Positions 7,703-15,678 of a stretch of DNA of 64,000 bases are shown here, piece after piece. A program made the position numbers and the translations under genes. This DNA comes from Anaerolineales bacterium (lineage in GTDB: Bacteria; Chloroflexota; Anaerolineae; Anaerolineales; UBA11579), in the NCBI GenBank assembly GCA_019637755.1, contig JAHBVC010000001.1:1330480-1394479 (forward strand), read 5' to 3'. Position 1 is the first letter of the stretch, and each line of letters begins with the position of its first letter. The notes beneath the pieces are model-generated. The model was not told the origin of the DNA and did not search any database. It worked only from the letters and a program-made list of their open reading frames with translations.

Positions 7703-8107
7703 TTAGTTTCTGTTCCGTTCCCACGAACGGATATGTTCTTCGATAAGGCTGCGCACTTCGTCTGGCTCAAAGCCCAACTTCTGCGCCTCTTCAACATAAT
7801 GCTCACTGAGCGAGCGTATCTGCTGTTGGCGCAGCCGCTGCAAATCACGGCCGGAGGGCGCATCGAGGATGAAGGTGCCGCGGCCGTGCTGGGTCGAGAT
7901 CACGCCTTCTTCGTCCAGCAGGCGGTAGGCGCGTGCCACCGTGTTGAAGTTGATGCGCAGGTCGGCGGCCAGTTGGCGCACGGTGGGCAGTTGATCGCCG
8001 GGCTTGAGTTCACCATTGGCGATGGCCTGCTTGATCCCGCTAATGATCTGCAGGTACGCCGGGGTGTGCACCGTCAGGTCTACGTGGAGTTTAGCTATCG
8101 GGCTCAA
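7703..8107 (-). CDS. GntR-family regulator, YtrA-like short subfamily
   Basis: This 134-residue protein has only the winged-helix DNA-binding part (residues about 10-78: PAYLQIISGIKQAIANGEL, LPTVRQLAADLRINFNTVARAYRLL, GRGTFI, each quoted in part) plus a short dimerising helix. That is the YtrA layout, without a large effector domain. The first usable start is TTG at 8107; upstream codons in frame soon meet TAA. YtrA-type regulators usually repress their own operon with adjacent membrane or ABC genes, matching the slipin next to it and perhaps the ABC operon beyond. The promoter and an unusual array of 8-bp repeats lie directly upstream. Confidence 0.88.
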   Translation of the reverse strand: MSPIAKLHVDLTVHTPAYLQIISGIKQAIANGELKPGDQLPTVRQLAADLRINFNTVARAYRLLDEEGVISTQHGRGTFILDAPSGRDLQRLRQQQIRSLSEHYVEEAQKLGFEPDEVRSLIEEHIRSWERNRN

Positions 8108-8155
8108 TGTATCACTGTACCTCTGTATGAATGTATATATGTATTATTGTACAAT
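8108..8155 (-). promoter_or_regulatory. Six phased 8-bp repeats, probable GntR operator
   Basis: Read on the plus strand, the 48 bases split exactly into TGTATCAC, TGTACCTC, TGTATGAA, TGTATATA, TGTATTAT and TGTACAAT. They cover the -10 element and the leader of the GntR gene. Confidence 0.65.
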
Positions 8156-8171
8156 TTATAGGAATTGTCAA
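8143..8171 (-). promoter_or_regulatory. Sigma-70 promoter of the GntR-slipin unit
   Basis: On the minus strand TTGACA (8171-8166), a 17-base spacer, then AATAAT (8148-8143). Both elements are close to consensus, and the -10 box sits inside the 8-bp repeat array. Confidence 0.7.
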
Positions 8172-8227
8172 GTGCGCGTCCCTTTTGGCTCAAAAAACCG
8201 ATAGGCTTTAGGAAGGGACTAATTGCA

Positions 8228-8758
8228 ATGACCAAAAGTGAAGTAGCCCTAATTCGGGCAGCCCAGGCAGATCCTGCCCAATTTGAGGGCTTGTACCGTG
8301 CCTATGCCGGGCGGGTCTTCGGTTACCTCTACAGCCGCGTCGGTTCGCGTAGCGAGGCCGAAGAACTCACCGCACAAACCTTCCTGGCTGCGCTGGAACG
8401 CCTGCCCCACTACACCCACAAAGGCTACTTCGCCGCCTGGCTGTTTGCCATCGCCCGGCACAAAGCCGCCGATAACTTCCGGCGCCCGCCCGCCGAGCCC
8501 CTGCAGGCCGCCGCGCAGCTTGGCGCCGAGCAGGATGTGCTGGCCGACTTTAGCGAGCGTGAGCTGCACGCCGCCTTGCGCCAGCACATCGCTGCGCTGC
8601 CGGCGCAGCACGCCGAGCTGCTGCGTTTGCGCTATGTGGCTGGCCTGAGCTTTGCTGAGATCGGCGCGCTGTTGGGGCGCAGCGAAGGCGCCGTCAAAAA
8701 ATCAATCTACCGCTGCCTCGATCGTTTGCAGCGCCAGTTAGAGGTCGAGCATGTCTAA
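8228..8758 (+). CDS. ECF-type RNA polymerase sigma factor
   Basis: A 176-residue protein starting at the ATG after AGGAAGGGA. Region 2 (residues about 14-75: YRAYAGRVFGYLYSRVGS, EAEELTAQTFLAALE, FAAWLFAIARHKAADNFR) recognises the -10 element. Region 4 (about 118-170: LPAQHAELLRLRYVAGLS, FAEIGALLGRSEGAVKKSIYR in part) is the helix-turn-helix for the -35. The stop overlaps the next start (ATGTCTAA, 8751-8758), so it is coupled to a membrane protein that probably acts as its anti-sigma or sensor. The regulon is unknown. Confidence 0.93.
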   Translation: MTKSEVALIRAAQADPAQFEGLYRAYAGRVFGYLYSRVGSRSEAEELTAQTFLAALERLPHYTHKGYFAAWLFAIARHKAADNFRRPPAEPLQAAAQLGAEQDVLADFSERELHAALRQHIAALPAQHAELLRLRYVAGLSFAEIGALLGRSEGAVKKSIYRCLDRLQRQLEVEHV

Positions 8759-11030
8759 TCCCGCCACCCACCCTTTGGAGCCCGCACTGCGCGCGGTTTT
8801 GCAAGCCCCGCCGTTGCGGCCTGAATTTTCCGCCGCATTGAGCCAGCGTTTACAGGCCGCGGCCCATGCCCGCGCCACCCACACCACCCCGGCGCCGCGT
8901 TGGCGGCCCGGCCGCCGCCTGGCGCTGGCCGGCCTGCTGCTGGCTGCGGTTCTGGCGCTCACCTTGGCACTCGGGCCACAGCGCGTGCTTGCCCAAGTGC
9001 TGGGCTGGTTTGGCTACGTGCCGGGCACTGGCTATGTGGAAACGGAGCAAGGCTTGCGCGTGCTCGCCAACCCGCACACCTTGGAACAAGACGGCATTCG
9101 TGTTTCGACGGTCGATGGCCTGGTAGACGATCAGCAAACCGTGCTGACGATCTTGTTCGAAGGTATCCGCCAGGAGCAAAAGCCAGCTTCCGAGGATGTG
9201 CTTGGTTGCTTCAAGAACCCGAGTATCCAATTGCCCAACGGAGACATCCTCAAAGTGCTGAGTGGTAGTGGCGGCGGTGGGCACAGCTGGATGCAATTGC
9301 AACTTAGCTACCCCGCCATCTCGGCGGATGTAACTGAGGCGATGCTGCTTGTACCCTGCGTGCCCGAAGTGTTGCCCGGTTTGGGGCCGGAGAATATGAA
9401 CATGCCGCTGTTGTTCGCTCCAGCTCCCGAAGGTTTCCAAACCTTACTAGTCCAGCCGCTTGCACAGCCTACCGAAACTGCGCCCGCGCCGCACGGCTTT
9501 GCCTTGGGTGTGGAAGATTATGTTGAGCTTGAAGATGGCTATCTGATCCGCGGCCAACTCTCCTGGCAAGACAGTGAATTCACCGCACCCGAATTCTGGT
9601 CGATCGGGCTGACTCTGCTGGATGCACAGGGCAAGCTCATCCCCACAGAATTTGAAGAGTTCCCCAACCCGCCGAGTGACCCAGGCCAGCGCTTCCTTAC
9701 CTGGACGCTGCGCACGGACACGAAGCACATCAGCAGCCCGGCGCGCATCGTGCTTGAGGATCTCTCGGTGCGCATTACCCAATCCATCGATAGCGCGGCT
9801 GAGATCACCATCGATCTCGGCCCTAGCCCCAGCCACGGCCAGCAGTGGCAGGTGGGCGCGCCGTTACCTCTGGGCGCCCAGAGCATCCAGGTGGAATCCA
9901 TGCAATTCGTCGCGCGCGCCGATGGCAGCTATGCGCTGGAAACTCGTATGCACTTCGACCCGGCGGCGATCACTTACATCACCCTGCTGGATAAGGACAA
10001 CCTCAGCCAAGGGATCGGGTTGTATGGAGGCTCCGTAGAACCCGGCATCTTGGATCAGGGTCTGATCTACGACTATCTACCCACGGGTACTCATCGTTTC
10101 TGGGTGGATAACTACTTTGTTCGTATGCAAGGGCCTTGGCAGGCCGAGTTGACCCTGCCAGCGCCGCGTGCGGCGGCCACTGCGGTGCCCACCGGTGCGG
10201 TGTGCCTGCGCGCCGAGGATGAACCCACCAGCGCGCCGCTGCCGCCAGAGTTCAGCGGGCGCGTGATCGTGCAAGATTTCTCCGCCGGCGGCATGCTGCC
10301 AGGCCTGTATCTGATCTCGTTGGATGGAGCAGATCGCCAATTCATCGACATCGGGAGTTCGCCGGCGCTATCGCCAGATGGCAATCAGGTCGCCTATGCT
10401 CACGATGGGCTGCGCCTCTATGACCTGCCCAGCGGAGAAATGCGCACCCTCATCCAGGAGGATAGCGCCTACTCGATGGCCTGGTCTCCTGATGGTGCGC
10501 AACTGGCCTTTGTGCACAGTGGGCAAGGCGTATTTCGTATCGGTGCGGATGGCAGCGGCCTACAAGCCATCCCTGGCAGTAGTAGTGATATGACCGCCAT
10601 CGCCGGCTGGCTGCCGGATGGTAAGCACATCGTAGTCAGCCGCGGCGTACCTGGCGGCGCGCAGGTGCAAACGCTCAACGTAATCACGGGTGAACTGAGT
10701 GACCAGGCCGAGATCAGTAATCGCAAAGGTGGCTTTGTTACCCTTTCGCCAGATGGCCGCCAGATCACTTTTGCCCAGACGGTTTTCGGTGGCTTTCAGT
10801 ACAGCGTGTTCGCTGCGCCGTTGGATGGCAGCCAGCCGCGCCTCGTGGCTGAATCGAGCACTGAGCGCATGTATGCTGCTGGTGCCTGGCTGGGCCAAGA
10901 CTGGCTGATCGTCAATGTGTTCGATCCGAATAGTGGGTACATGCCAGCGCTGCTGCTTAATTTGGCTACCTGTGAAAGTTTTGCGCTGCCCCTGCCTGCG
11001 GTGCAGGTGATGGCGGGGCGAGCGGACTAA
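8751..11030 (+). CDS. Membrane-anchored anti-sigma-like protein with extracytoplasmic beta-propeller
   Basis: A 759-residue protein translationally coupled to the sigma factor. Residues 1-55 are cytoplasmic and helical (the likely sigma contact, though no ZAS or HXXXCXXC motif is seen). Residues 56-75 form a single membrane helix. Residues about 80-480 hold two repeated beta-rich domains resembling DUF4179-type anti-sigma ectodomains. Residues about 500-750 carry TolB/WD40-like blades (SPALSPDGNQVAYA, SMAWSPDGAQLAFV, FVTLSPDGRQITFA). The layout suggests that an outside signal sensed by the propeller controls the sigma factor. The anti-sigma role is inferred from position, not shown. Confidence 0.78.
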   Translation: MSNPATHPLEPALRAVLQAPPLRPEFSAALSQRLQAAAHARATHTTPAPRWRPGRRLALAGLLLAAVLALTLALGPQRVLAQVLGWFGYVPGTGYVETEQGLRVLANPHTLEQDGIRVSTVDGLVDDQQTVLTILFEGIRQEQKPASEDVLGCFKNPSIQLPNGDILKVLSGSGGGGHSWMQLQLSYPAISADVTEAMLLVPCVPEVLPGLGPENMNMPLLFAPAPEGFQTLLVQPLAQPTETAPAPHGFALGVEDYVELEDGYLIRGQLSWQDSEFTAPEFWSIGLTLLDAQGKLIPTEFEEFPNPPSDPGQRFLTWTLRTDTKHISSPARIVLEDLSVRITQSIDSAAEITIDLGPSPSHGQQWQVGAPLPLGAQSIQVESMQFVARADGSYALETRMHFDPAAITYITLLDKDNLSQGIGLYGGSVEPGILDQGLIYDYLPTGTHRFWVDNYFVRMQGPWQAELTLPAPRAAATAVPTGAVCLRAEDEPTSAPLPPEFSGRVIVQDFSAGGMLPGLYLISLDGADRQFIDIGSSPALSPDGNQVAYAHDGLRLYDLPSGEMRTLIQEDSAYSMAWSPDGAQLAFVHSGQGVFRIGADGSGLQAIPGSSSDMTAIAGWLPDGKHIVVSRGVPGGAQVQTLNVITGELSDQAEISNRKGGFVTLSPDGRQITFAQTVFGGFQYSVFAAPLDGSQPRLVAESSTERMYAAGAWLGQDWLIVNVFDPNSGYMPALLLNLATCESFALPLPAVQVMAGRAD

Positions 11031-11066
11031 GGCGCTTCGTTATAATGCCATCCACAAGAGGTGCGC

Positions 11067-11102
11067 ATGCGTAACGTGATCTTTGCGATCAACATCTCAT
11101 GA
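11067..11102 (+). CDS. 11-codon leader ORF, possible remnant of a RibD/DHFR-like gene
   Basis: ATG at 11067 after AAGAGG encodes MRNVIFAINIS and stops with TGA overlapping the next gene's ATG (ATGA, 11099-11102). The following GNAT gene has no good ribosome site of its own, so this mini-ORF may feed ribosomes to it. The peptide resembles the N-terminus of RibD C-terminal/dihydrofolate reductase-like proteins, so it may be what is left of a deleted gene. Confidence 0.5.
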   Translation: MRNVIFAINIS

Positions 11103-11650
11103 AATTTCGCGAAGTAGACCAAACGAACTGGGATGATTTCGTAAGCCTCTTCGAGGGCAAAGGCTGCCCATCCTATTGCTGGTGCATGGCCTGGCGCCCC
11201 TTGCCGGGCAACCGCCAGCAGGCCAGCAATGCAGATCGCAAAAAGGCCATCGGCTCACTGGTCAAACAAGCTATTCCCATCGGCATTCTCGCCTACGATG
11301 GCGAGACACCAGTAGCCTGGTGCTCGATCGCACCGCGCGCCAGCCACACGCCACTGGGCGGCGCGCCGTACGAGGGCGTAGCCGAAGAGAAGGTGTGGTC
11401 GCTGACCTGCTTCTTTGTGCCGCGCGCCCGCCGTGGCGAGGGCATTGGCAAGCAACTGTTGGCCGCCGCGATCAAAACCGCGCGCAAGCATGGGGCCAAG
11501 ATCGTGGAGGCTTATCCAGTGGATCCGGATTCGCCCAGCTATCGTTTTATGGGTTTCGTTTCCAACTTTGAACAAGCCGGTTTTACCGAGACCGGGCGTG
11601 CCGGTAAACGCCGTCATGTGATGCACTTGCGTCTGGATGGTAAACAGTAA
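11099..11650 (+). CDS. GNAT-family N-acetyltransferase
   Basis: A 183-residue acetyl-CoA-dependent acetyltransferase. The CoA-binding motif A is clear: VWSLTCFFVPRARRGEGIGKQLL in part (about residues 99-121), with the R/Q-x-x-G-x-G/A pattern as RRGEGIG. Motif B (YRFMGFVSNFEQAGFTETGR in part) follows. The N-terminal CPSYCWCMAW is typical of a small GNAT subgroup often annotated only as acetyltransferase. The start is coupled to the 11-codon ORF. The substrate is unknown. Confidence 0.88.
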   Translation: MKFREVDQTNWDDFVSLFEGKGCPSYCWCMAWRPLPGNRQQASNADRKKAIGSLVKQAIPIGILAYDGETPVAWCSIAPRASHTPLGGAPYEGVAEEKVWSLTCFFVPRARRGEGIGKQLLAAAIKTARKHGAKIVEAYPVDPDSPSYRFMGFVSNFEQAGFTETGRAGKRRHVMHLRLDGKQ

Positions 11651-11815
11651 GACGCTGGAGCTCGATGCGTGGCCGCGCATCGATACGGCTGAGCGCAAGC
11701 CAGGTATCGATGGGGTGCAAGCATCTCATTGAAACTTTTACCACTAAGGTCTGCGCCCCAAGCAATTGTTTGCAATGTGCGCTTTGTGCCACTTGATCAA
11801 TGCTGTGCAAACATA

Positions 11816-11848
11816 AAAAAGCCCCGGCAAACGCCGGGGCTTTTTAGT
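11816..11848 (-). terminator. Intrinsic terminator of the SpoIIAA-like gene
   Basis: AAAGCCCCGGC pairs with GCCGGGGCTTTT; T-runs lie on both sides. It overlaps the minus-strand stop at 11844. Confidence 0.85.
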
Positions 11849-12233
11849 TTAGCCGGGCGCTCACCCAGGCGCGCGCATCGTCTACATCCGTGAACATTTC
11901 AAACGGAAAGCCATACATCGTACTGGCCACTTTCTTTACCAAGGGGCCATAGAACGCCAGCATGGCGCTGGTGGGCACTACCGAAGCCATCCCTACGCAC
12001 AGGCGCTGCAGAGCGGGCTTCTTGTCCTTGACCCATTGGGTGAGCACGGCGTTGGCGCCCCGCTCGCGATCCTTGCCGTCACCGCCGTCGTTCACGATCA
12101 CCAGGGCAAAGGGTTGGCCCTGGGCGATCAGCTCATCCCCCGCACCCGTAATGGCGAACATATCTGCCTTCATGATCGGTTCATACGTGTGCATCACGAT
12201 CAATGGGCTTTCCGAGGCATCTATCTTGTGCAT
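11844..12233 (-). CDS. Small alpha/beta protein, possibly SpoIIAA/STAS-like
   Basis: 129 residues, soluble, no signal. The pattern of alternating strands and helices and the ending FPFEMFTDVDDARAWV resemble the SpoIIAA-like (STAS fold) family, in which a C-terminal F-x-x-x-ARAWL helix is common. No catalytic or phosphorylation serine is evident. Single gene with its own terminator. Family assignment is tentative; function unknown. Confidence 0.6.
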   Translation of the reverse strand: MHKIDASESPLIVMHTYEPIMKADMFAITGAGDELIAQGQPFALVIVNDGGDGKDRERGANAVLTQWVKDKKPALQRLCVGMASVVPTSAMLAFYGPLVKKVASTMYGFPFEMFTDVDDARAWVSARLN

Positions 12234-12344
12234 GCAACAAATCCTTTCATGCGCAGTATAGAGAGCCGGGAGCCCACAATCTAGCCTAGCGGGCGAAGCT
12301 GGGGTTATATGCGTTTGAGCCGCTTTTTCACCCTATGGTGAAAG

Positions 12345-12989
12345 TTAGCCTGCCAGCGCCTTGGCATGGCGATAGGCCTGGGCATACAAATGCAGCATGA
12401 TCGCCATGCCTATCGGGTTGGTGAAGAAAATACCAACACACAGCAAGATGTAGCCGGCGAACAAAGCAGCATAGGAGGCAATGTAGCCCAATAGCGCCGC
12501 GGCTAGAAATTGCTTCCCGTTGGCCCGCAACAAGGTGAGCAGCCAGGGCAGCTCAAATGTCTGGCGCAGCGAATAGGTCTCGGCATAACGCGCCGATACG
12601 ATGCCCATCAGGATCAGCAGCGCCACGCTGGCCAGCACCCCCACTAGCTGGAATATCGTCATCAGCAGCACCCGTGTGGCTTGATCTTTGCTGGCAAAAA
12701 AGAACACCAGCAAATACAGCAGCGACAAAGGCAAAATGACAATCATCCAGGCCAGCATGAATTTGAATCCGTGCAGGCTGTACTCACCCAGCGCATCCCA
12801 TTCCGGCAGGCTGCTTTTGCCAGTCTGGATCAGGCGGCGCTGCATTTCCAGCAGCCAGCCCTGCACGGGAATAGCGCCAACCAGCGTCAGCGAAAGCAGC
12901 CCGGCGATCACAAACTTGCGCAGCCACTGCGGGTCTTGGAAGATAAACAGAAAGGCTTGATTGATATCCAGCGAACGTAGTTTAGGCAT
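12345..12989 (-). CDS. DUF4013-like multipass membrane protein
   Basis: I choose the ATG at 12989 because GGAGGG precedes it; the open frame continues upstream only as the antisense of pdxS. The 214-residue protein begins with a short soluble stretch (FLFIFQDPQWLRKFVIAGLL, LVGAIPVQGWLLEMQR) and has about five membrane helices, with the YAETYSLRQTFEL segment typical of DUF4013 proteins. Function is unknown. It is divergent from pdxS. Confidence 0.75.
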   Translation of the reverse strand: MPKLRSLDINQAFLFIFQDPQWLRKFVIAGLLSLTLVGAIPVQGWLLEMQRRLIQTGKSSLPEWDALGEYSLHGFKFMLAWMIVILPLSLLYLLVFFFASKDQATRVLLMTIFQLVGVLASVALLILMGIVSARYAETYSLRQTFELPWLLTLLRANGKQFLAAALLGYIASYAALFAGYILLCVGIFFTNPIGMAIMLHLYAQAYRHAKALAG

Positions 12990-13104
12990 ATCCCTCCACA
13001 GAGTACATTGTATTGCAACGCGCGTAGAAGCTGCCCGCCCAAAGGCAGATTTTGTGGATGGTAGAATCCAAACTGTAAACCAAGTAGACCTTAGGAGCTG
13101 CTGA

Positions 13105-13992
13105 ATGGAAAAGCAAGTCGCTACATTTGAAGTCAAGAAGGGCCTGGCCCAGATGCTCAAGGGTGGCGTGATCATGGATGTGGTCACGGCCGAACATGCC
13201 CGCATTGCTGAAAATGCCGGCGCAGCAGCCGTGATGGCGTTGGAGCGCGTGCCCGCCGATATTCGTGCCCATGGGGGCGTGGCGCGCATGAGTGACCCTG
13301 GCCTGATCGAAGAGATCATGAACACGGTCAGCATTCCGGTGATGGCCAAGGTGCGCATCGGCCATTTCGTCGAAGCGCAGATCCTCGAATCCCTCGGGGT
13401 TGACTATGTCGATGAATCCGAAGTGCTCACCCCGGCTGACGAAGTCAATCACATCAATAAGCACGATTTCAAGATCCCCTTCGTGTGCGGTTGCCGTAAC
13501 CTGGGCGAAGCCCTGCGCCGCGTCGGCGAAGGGGCTGCCATGATCCGCACCAAGGGCGAAGCCGGCACGGGTGATGTTGTGGAAGCTGTGCGCCATGCTC
13601 GCACCGTGCTTGGCACCGTGCGCAAACTGCAGACCATGCCTGACGAAGAAGTGATGGCGCTAGCCAAAGAGCTCGGCGCGCCGTATGAGCTGGTGAAAGA
13701 AACTAAGGAGCTCGGCCGCCTGCCCGTGGTCAACTTTGCCGCCGGCGGTATTGCCACCCCGGCAGATGCCGCGCTGATGATGCAACTGGGTGTGGATGGT
13801 GTTTTCGTAGGCTCGGGTATCTTCAAATCGGGTGACCCTGCCCGCCGGGCTGAAGCGATCGTCAAAGCCACCACGCACTACAACAACGCCAAGATCCTCG
13901 CTGAAGTCAGCCGCAATCTCGGTGAGCCGATGGTGGGCCGCCAGGTGACTGACATCCCCGAAGCGGATCTGATCGCTAAGCGCGGATGGTAG
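13105..13992 (+). CDS. pdxS: Pyridoxal 5'-phosphate synthase, PdxS (Pdx1) subunit
   Basis: 295 residues, the normal length. PdxS builds PLP from ribose 5-phosphate, glyceraldehyde 3-phosphate and ammonia on a TIM barrel. MKGGVIMDV-type N-terminus, [19 protein letters not shown], the Schiff-base lysines in [14 protein letters not shown] and RTKGEAGTG, and the phosphate-binding [11 protein letters not shown] are all present. AGGAG precedes the ATG. The glutaminase pdxT follows after a heptad-repeat spacer, so both halves of the DXP-independent vitamin B6 synthase are encoded together. Confidence 0.98.
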   Translation: MEKQVATFEVKKGLAQMLKGGVIMDVVTAEHARIAENAGAAAVMALERVPADIRAHGGVARMSDPGLIEEIMNTVSIPVMAKVRIGHFVEAQILESLGVDYVDESEVLTPADEVNHINKHDFKIPFVCGCRNLGEALRRVGEGAAMIRTKGEAGTGDVVEAVRHARTVLGTVRKLQTMPDEEVMALAKELGAPYELVKETKELGRLPVVNFAAGGIATPADAALMMQLGVDGVFVGSGIFKSGDPARRAEAIVKATTHYNNAKILAEVSRNLGEPMVGRQVTDIPEADLIAKRGW

Positions 13993-13993
13993 G

Positions 13994-14112
13994 AAGGCCA
14001 GTGAGTAGGAGTAGTGAGTAGTGAGTAGTGAGCGGTGATCAGGAGAAGCCCAAATCTGTCACTAATCACTAATTACTAATTACTAATTACTAATTACTAA
14101 TTACTAATTACT
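13994..14112 (+). repeat. Heptad repeat element 1 (pdxS-pdxT spacer)
   Basis: The left arm has GTGAGTA-type heptads (14001-14040). The right arm has seven heptads (ACTAATC then six ACTAATT, 14061-14109) ending three bases before the pdxT ATG. The arms are partly complementary (TAGTGA against TCACTA). Confidence 0.8.
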
Positions 14113-14694
14113 ATGCTTGTAGGCGTCCTCGCACTCCAGGGTGATTTCGCAGAACATGCCAGCATGCTGGCTCGTCTCGGCGCACAGGTGCGCGAGGTGC
14201 GCCTGCCCGCCGATCTCGACGGGCTCGATGGCTTGGTGCTGCCCGGCGGCGAATCCACCACCATCGGCAAACTGGCTACTGATTATGGCTTGATCGAGCC
14301 GCTGCGCCAATTCGGCCAGGCACATGCCATCTATGGCACTTGCGCCGGAGCGATCTTCCTTTCCAAAGATGCCGAACGCCAACAGCCCTTGCTGGGCATT
14401 ATGGATATCACCGTTGAGCGCAACGCGTATGGCCGCCAGGTCGAGAGCTTCGATGTATCTGTAGATGTGCCTGCTTTGCACGGCCTGGCCCCCGGCGATC
14501 CGCCCGTGCGTGCCGTCTTCATCCGCGCCCCGCTGATCAAATCCGTCAGCGGCGAGGCCCGGGCGCTGGCTAGCCTGCCTGATGGGCGCATCATTGCTGC
14601 CCAGCAGGGCAAGCTGCTGGCCACTGCCTTCCACCCCGAAATTTCGGGCGACGATCGCTTTCACCGCTATTTCCTGCAGCTTGCAGGAAATTAA
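14113..14694 (+). CDS. pdxT: Pyridoxal 5'-phosphate synthase glutaminase PdxT (Pdx2)
   Basis: A 193-residue class I glutamine amidotransferase that feeds ammonia to PdxS. GVLALQGDFAEH opens the protein. PGGESTTIGKL is the oxyanion/ligand loop, GTCAGAIFL holds the nucleophile cysteine, and AFHPEISGDDRFHRYF gives the catalytic His-x-Glu pair. Directly after pdxS, but the bases before the ATG are pure heptad repeat with no Shine-Dalgarno sequence, so initiation must be SD-independent or depend on a different mRNA end. Confidence 0.97.
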   Translation: MLVGVLALQGDFAEHASMLARLGAQVREVRLPADLDGLDGLVLPGGESTTIGKLATDYGLIEPLRQFGQAHAIYGTCAGAIFLSKDAERQQPLLGIMDITVERNAYGRQVESFDVSVDVPALHGLAPGDPPVRAVFIRAPLIKSVSGEARALASLPDGRIIAAQQGKLLATAFHPEISGDDRFHRYFLQLAGN

Positions 14695-14739
14695 TACAAC
14701 CTTGATGCAAGCGAAAGGGCGCTGTTGTAGAATAGCAGC

Positions 14740-15678
14740 GTGTCACAAGACGTTACCATTGCTGATCTTGGGGCGCTACTATCGGCTCATCCACAAGCGC
14801 TCTTTCTCCACAATCAATCCGTATTGACGCGCGGCGCCGCGGCGCTGCTGCGCCGGGCCTGGCTGGCTCCTTTTGCAGGCTATAGCGGGGTGCACCTAGC
14901 CCAAGCGGGTGGCGAAACCAAGCTATTTGGGCAGGTGCAACGCTATGCGGGCAGCCCGCTGGCCGCACTGGTGTACCTGGCGCCCCAGGCTGCCATTCAA
15001 CCCGGGCGGCTCACCCTGATCGTGGAGCATTTCCTCAAAACGCTAGGCGCCTACGGCGTACAGGGCTTGTTTGCTGAAGTGGATGAACACAGCGCGGCCA
15101 GTGCCGCCCTGCAGCAAGCTGGGCTGAGTGTACAGGCCCACCAACGCGTCTGGAAGCTCAGCCGTGCCCCAGGGGTGCCGCTGGATGCGCTCGGCTGGCA
15201 ACCTTACCTCAGCCGGCATGCCTTGGCCGTGCGCCTGCTGCACACTGCGCTCGTGCCGGCGCAGGTGCAGCACCTTAGTTGTGGCTCCACTCAGCGCCAG
15301 GATAGCTATGTGTGCTTCCAGCAGGGCCAACTGGCCGCCTTTGCCGATGTGCAGCGTGGGCCGCGCGGCACCTGGCTACAGGTGCTGGCCGCGCCCACGC
15401 CCGCCATGCCCGACTGGTTGACCGAGCTGGTGCTACGTTTGCGCCCGCGCCGCAACCGCCCGCTCTACATTGCTGTGCGCTCCTATCAGGATTGGCTGGA
15501 GCCGGTATTGGAAGGATTGGATGCCGACCCGGGCCCACGCCAGGCGGTGTTATTGCGCCGCATGCTGCAGCCCGTAAAAGTGAAAGAGGTGCAAAAGATG
15601 GCGCAAGCCGCCAGTATGGAAGCCAGCAGTAGCATTCGCTACCCGGCGCGCACACAGGCACCTATGGACGAACGATGA
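14740..15678 (+). CDS. GNAT-like protein of unknown function
   Basis: A 312-residue soluble protein starting with GTG; a TAGAAT box ends seven bases before it, so the message may be leaderless. The middle (LFAEVDEHSAASAALQQAGL in part, then VWKL) resembles the end of a GNAT acetyltransferase domain, and the second half may be a degenerate second copy. No CoA-binding loop is clear. The stop overlaps the ATG of the R3H ATPase gene (ATGA, 15675-15678), so the two are coupled and probably linked in function. I cannot name it. Confidence 0.62.
   Translation: MSQDVTIADLGALLSAHPQALFLHNQSVLTRGAAALLRRAWLAPFAGYSGVHLAQAGGETKLFGQVQRYAGSPLAALVYLAPQAAIQPGRLTLIVEHFLKTLGAYGVQGLFAEVDEHSAASAALQQAGLSVQAHQRVWKLSRAPGVPLDALGWQPYLSRHALAVRLLHTALVPAQVQHLSCGSTQRQDSYVCFQQGQLAAFADVQRGPRGTWLQVLAAPTPAMPDWLTELVLRLRPRRNRPLYIAVRSYQDWLEPVLEGLDADPGPRQAVLLRRMLQPVKVKEVQKMAQAASMEASSSIRYPARTQAPMDER

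Noticed and set aside
12990-13358. N-terminal extension of the DUF4013-like protein
   Set aside because: The extra codons are antisense of pdxS. GGAGGG before the ATG at 12989 gives a clear start.
14061-14109. CRISPR-like array in the pdxS-pdxT spacer
   Set aside because: The units are seven bases and contiguous, with no spacers. These are simple heptads.
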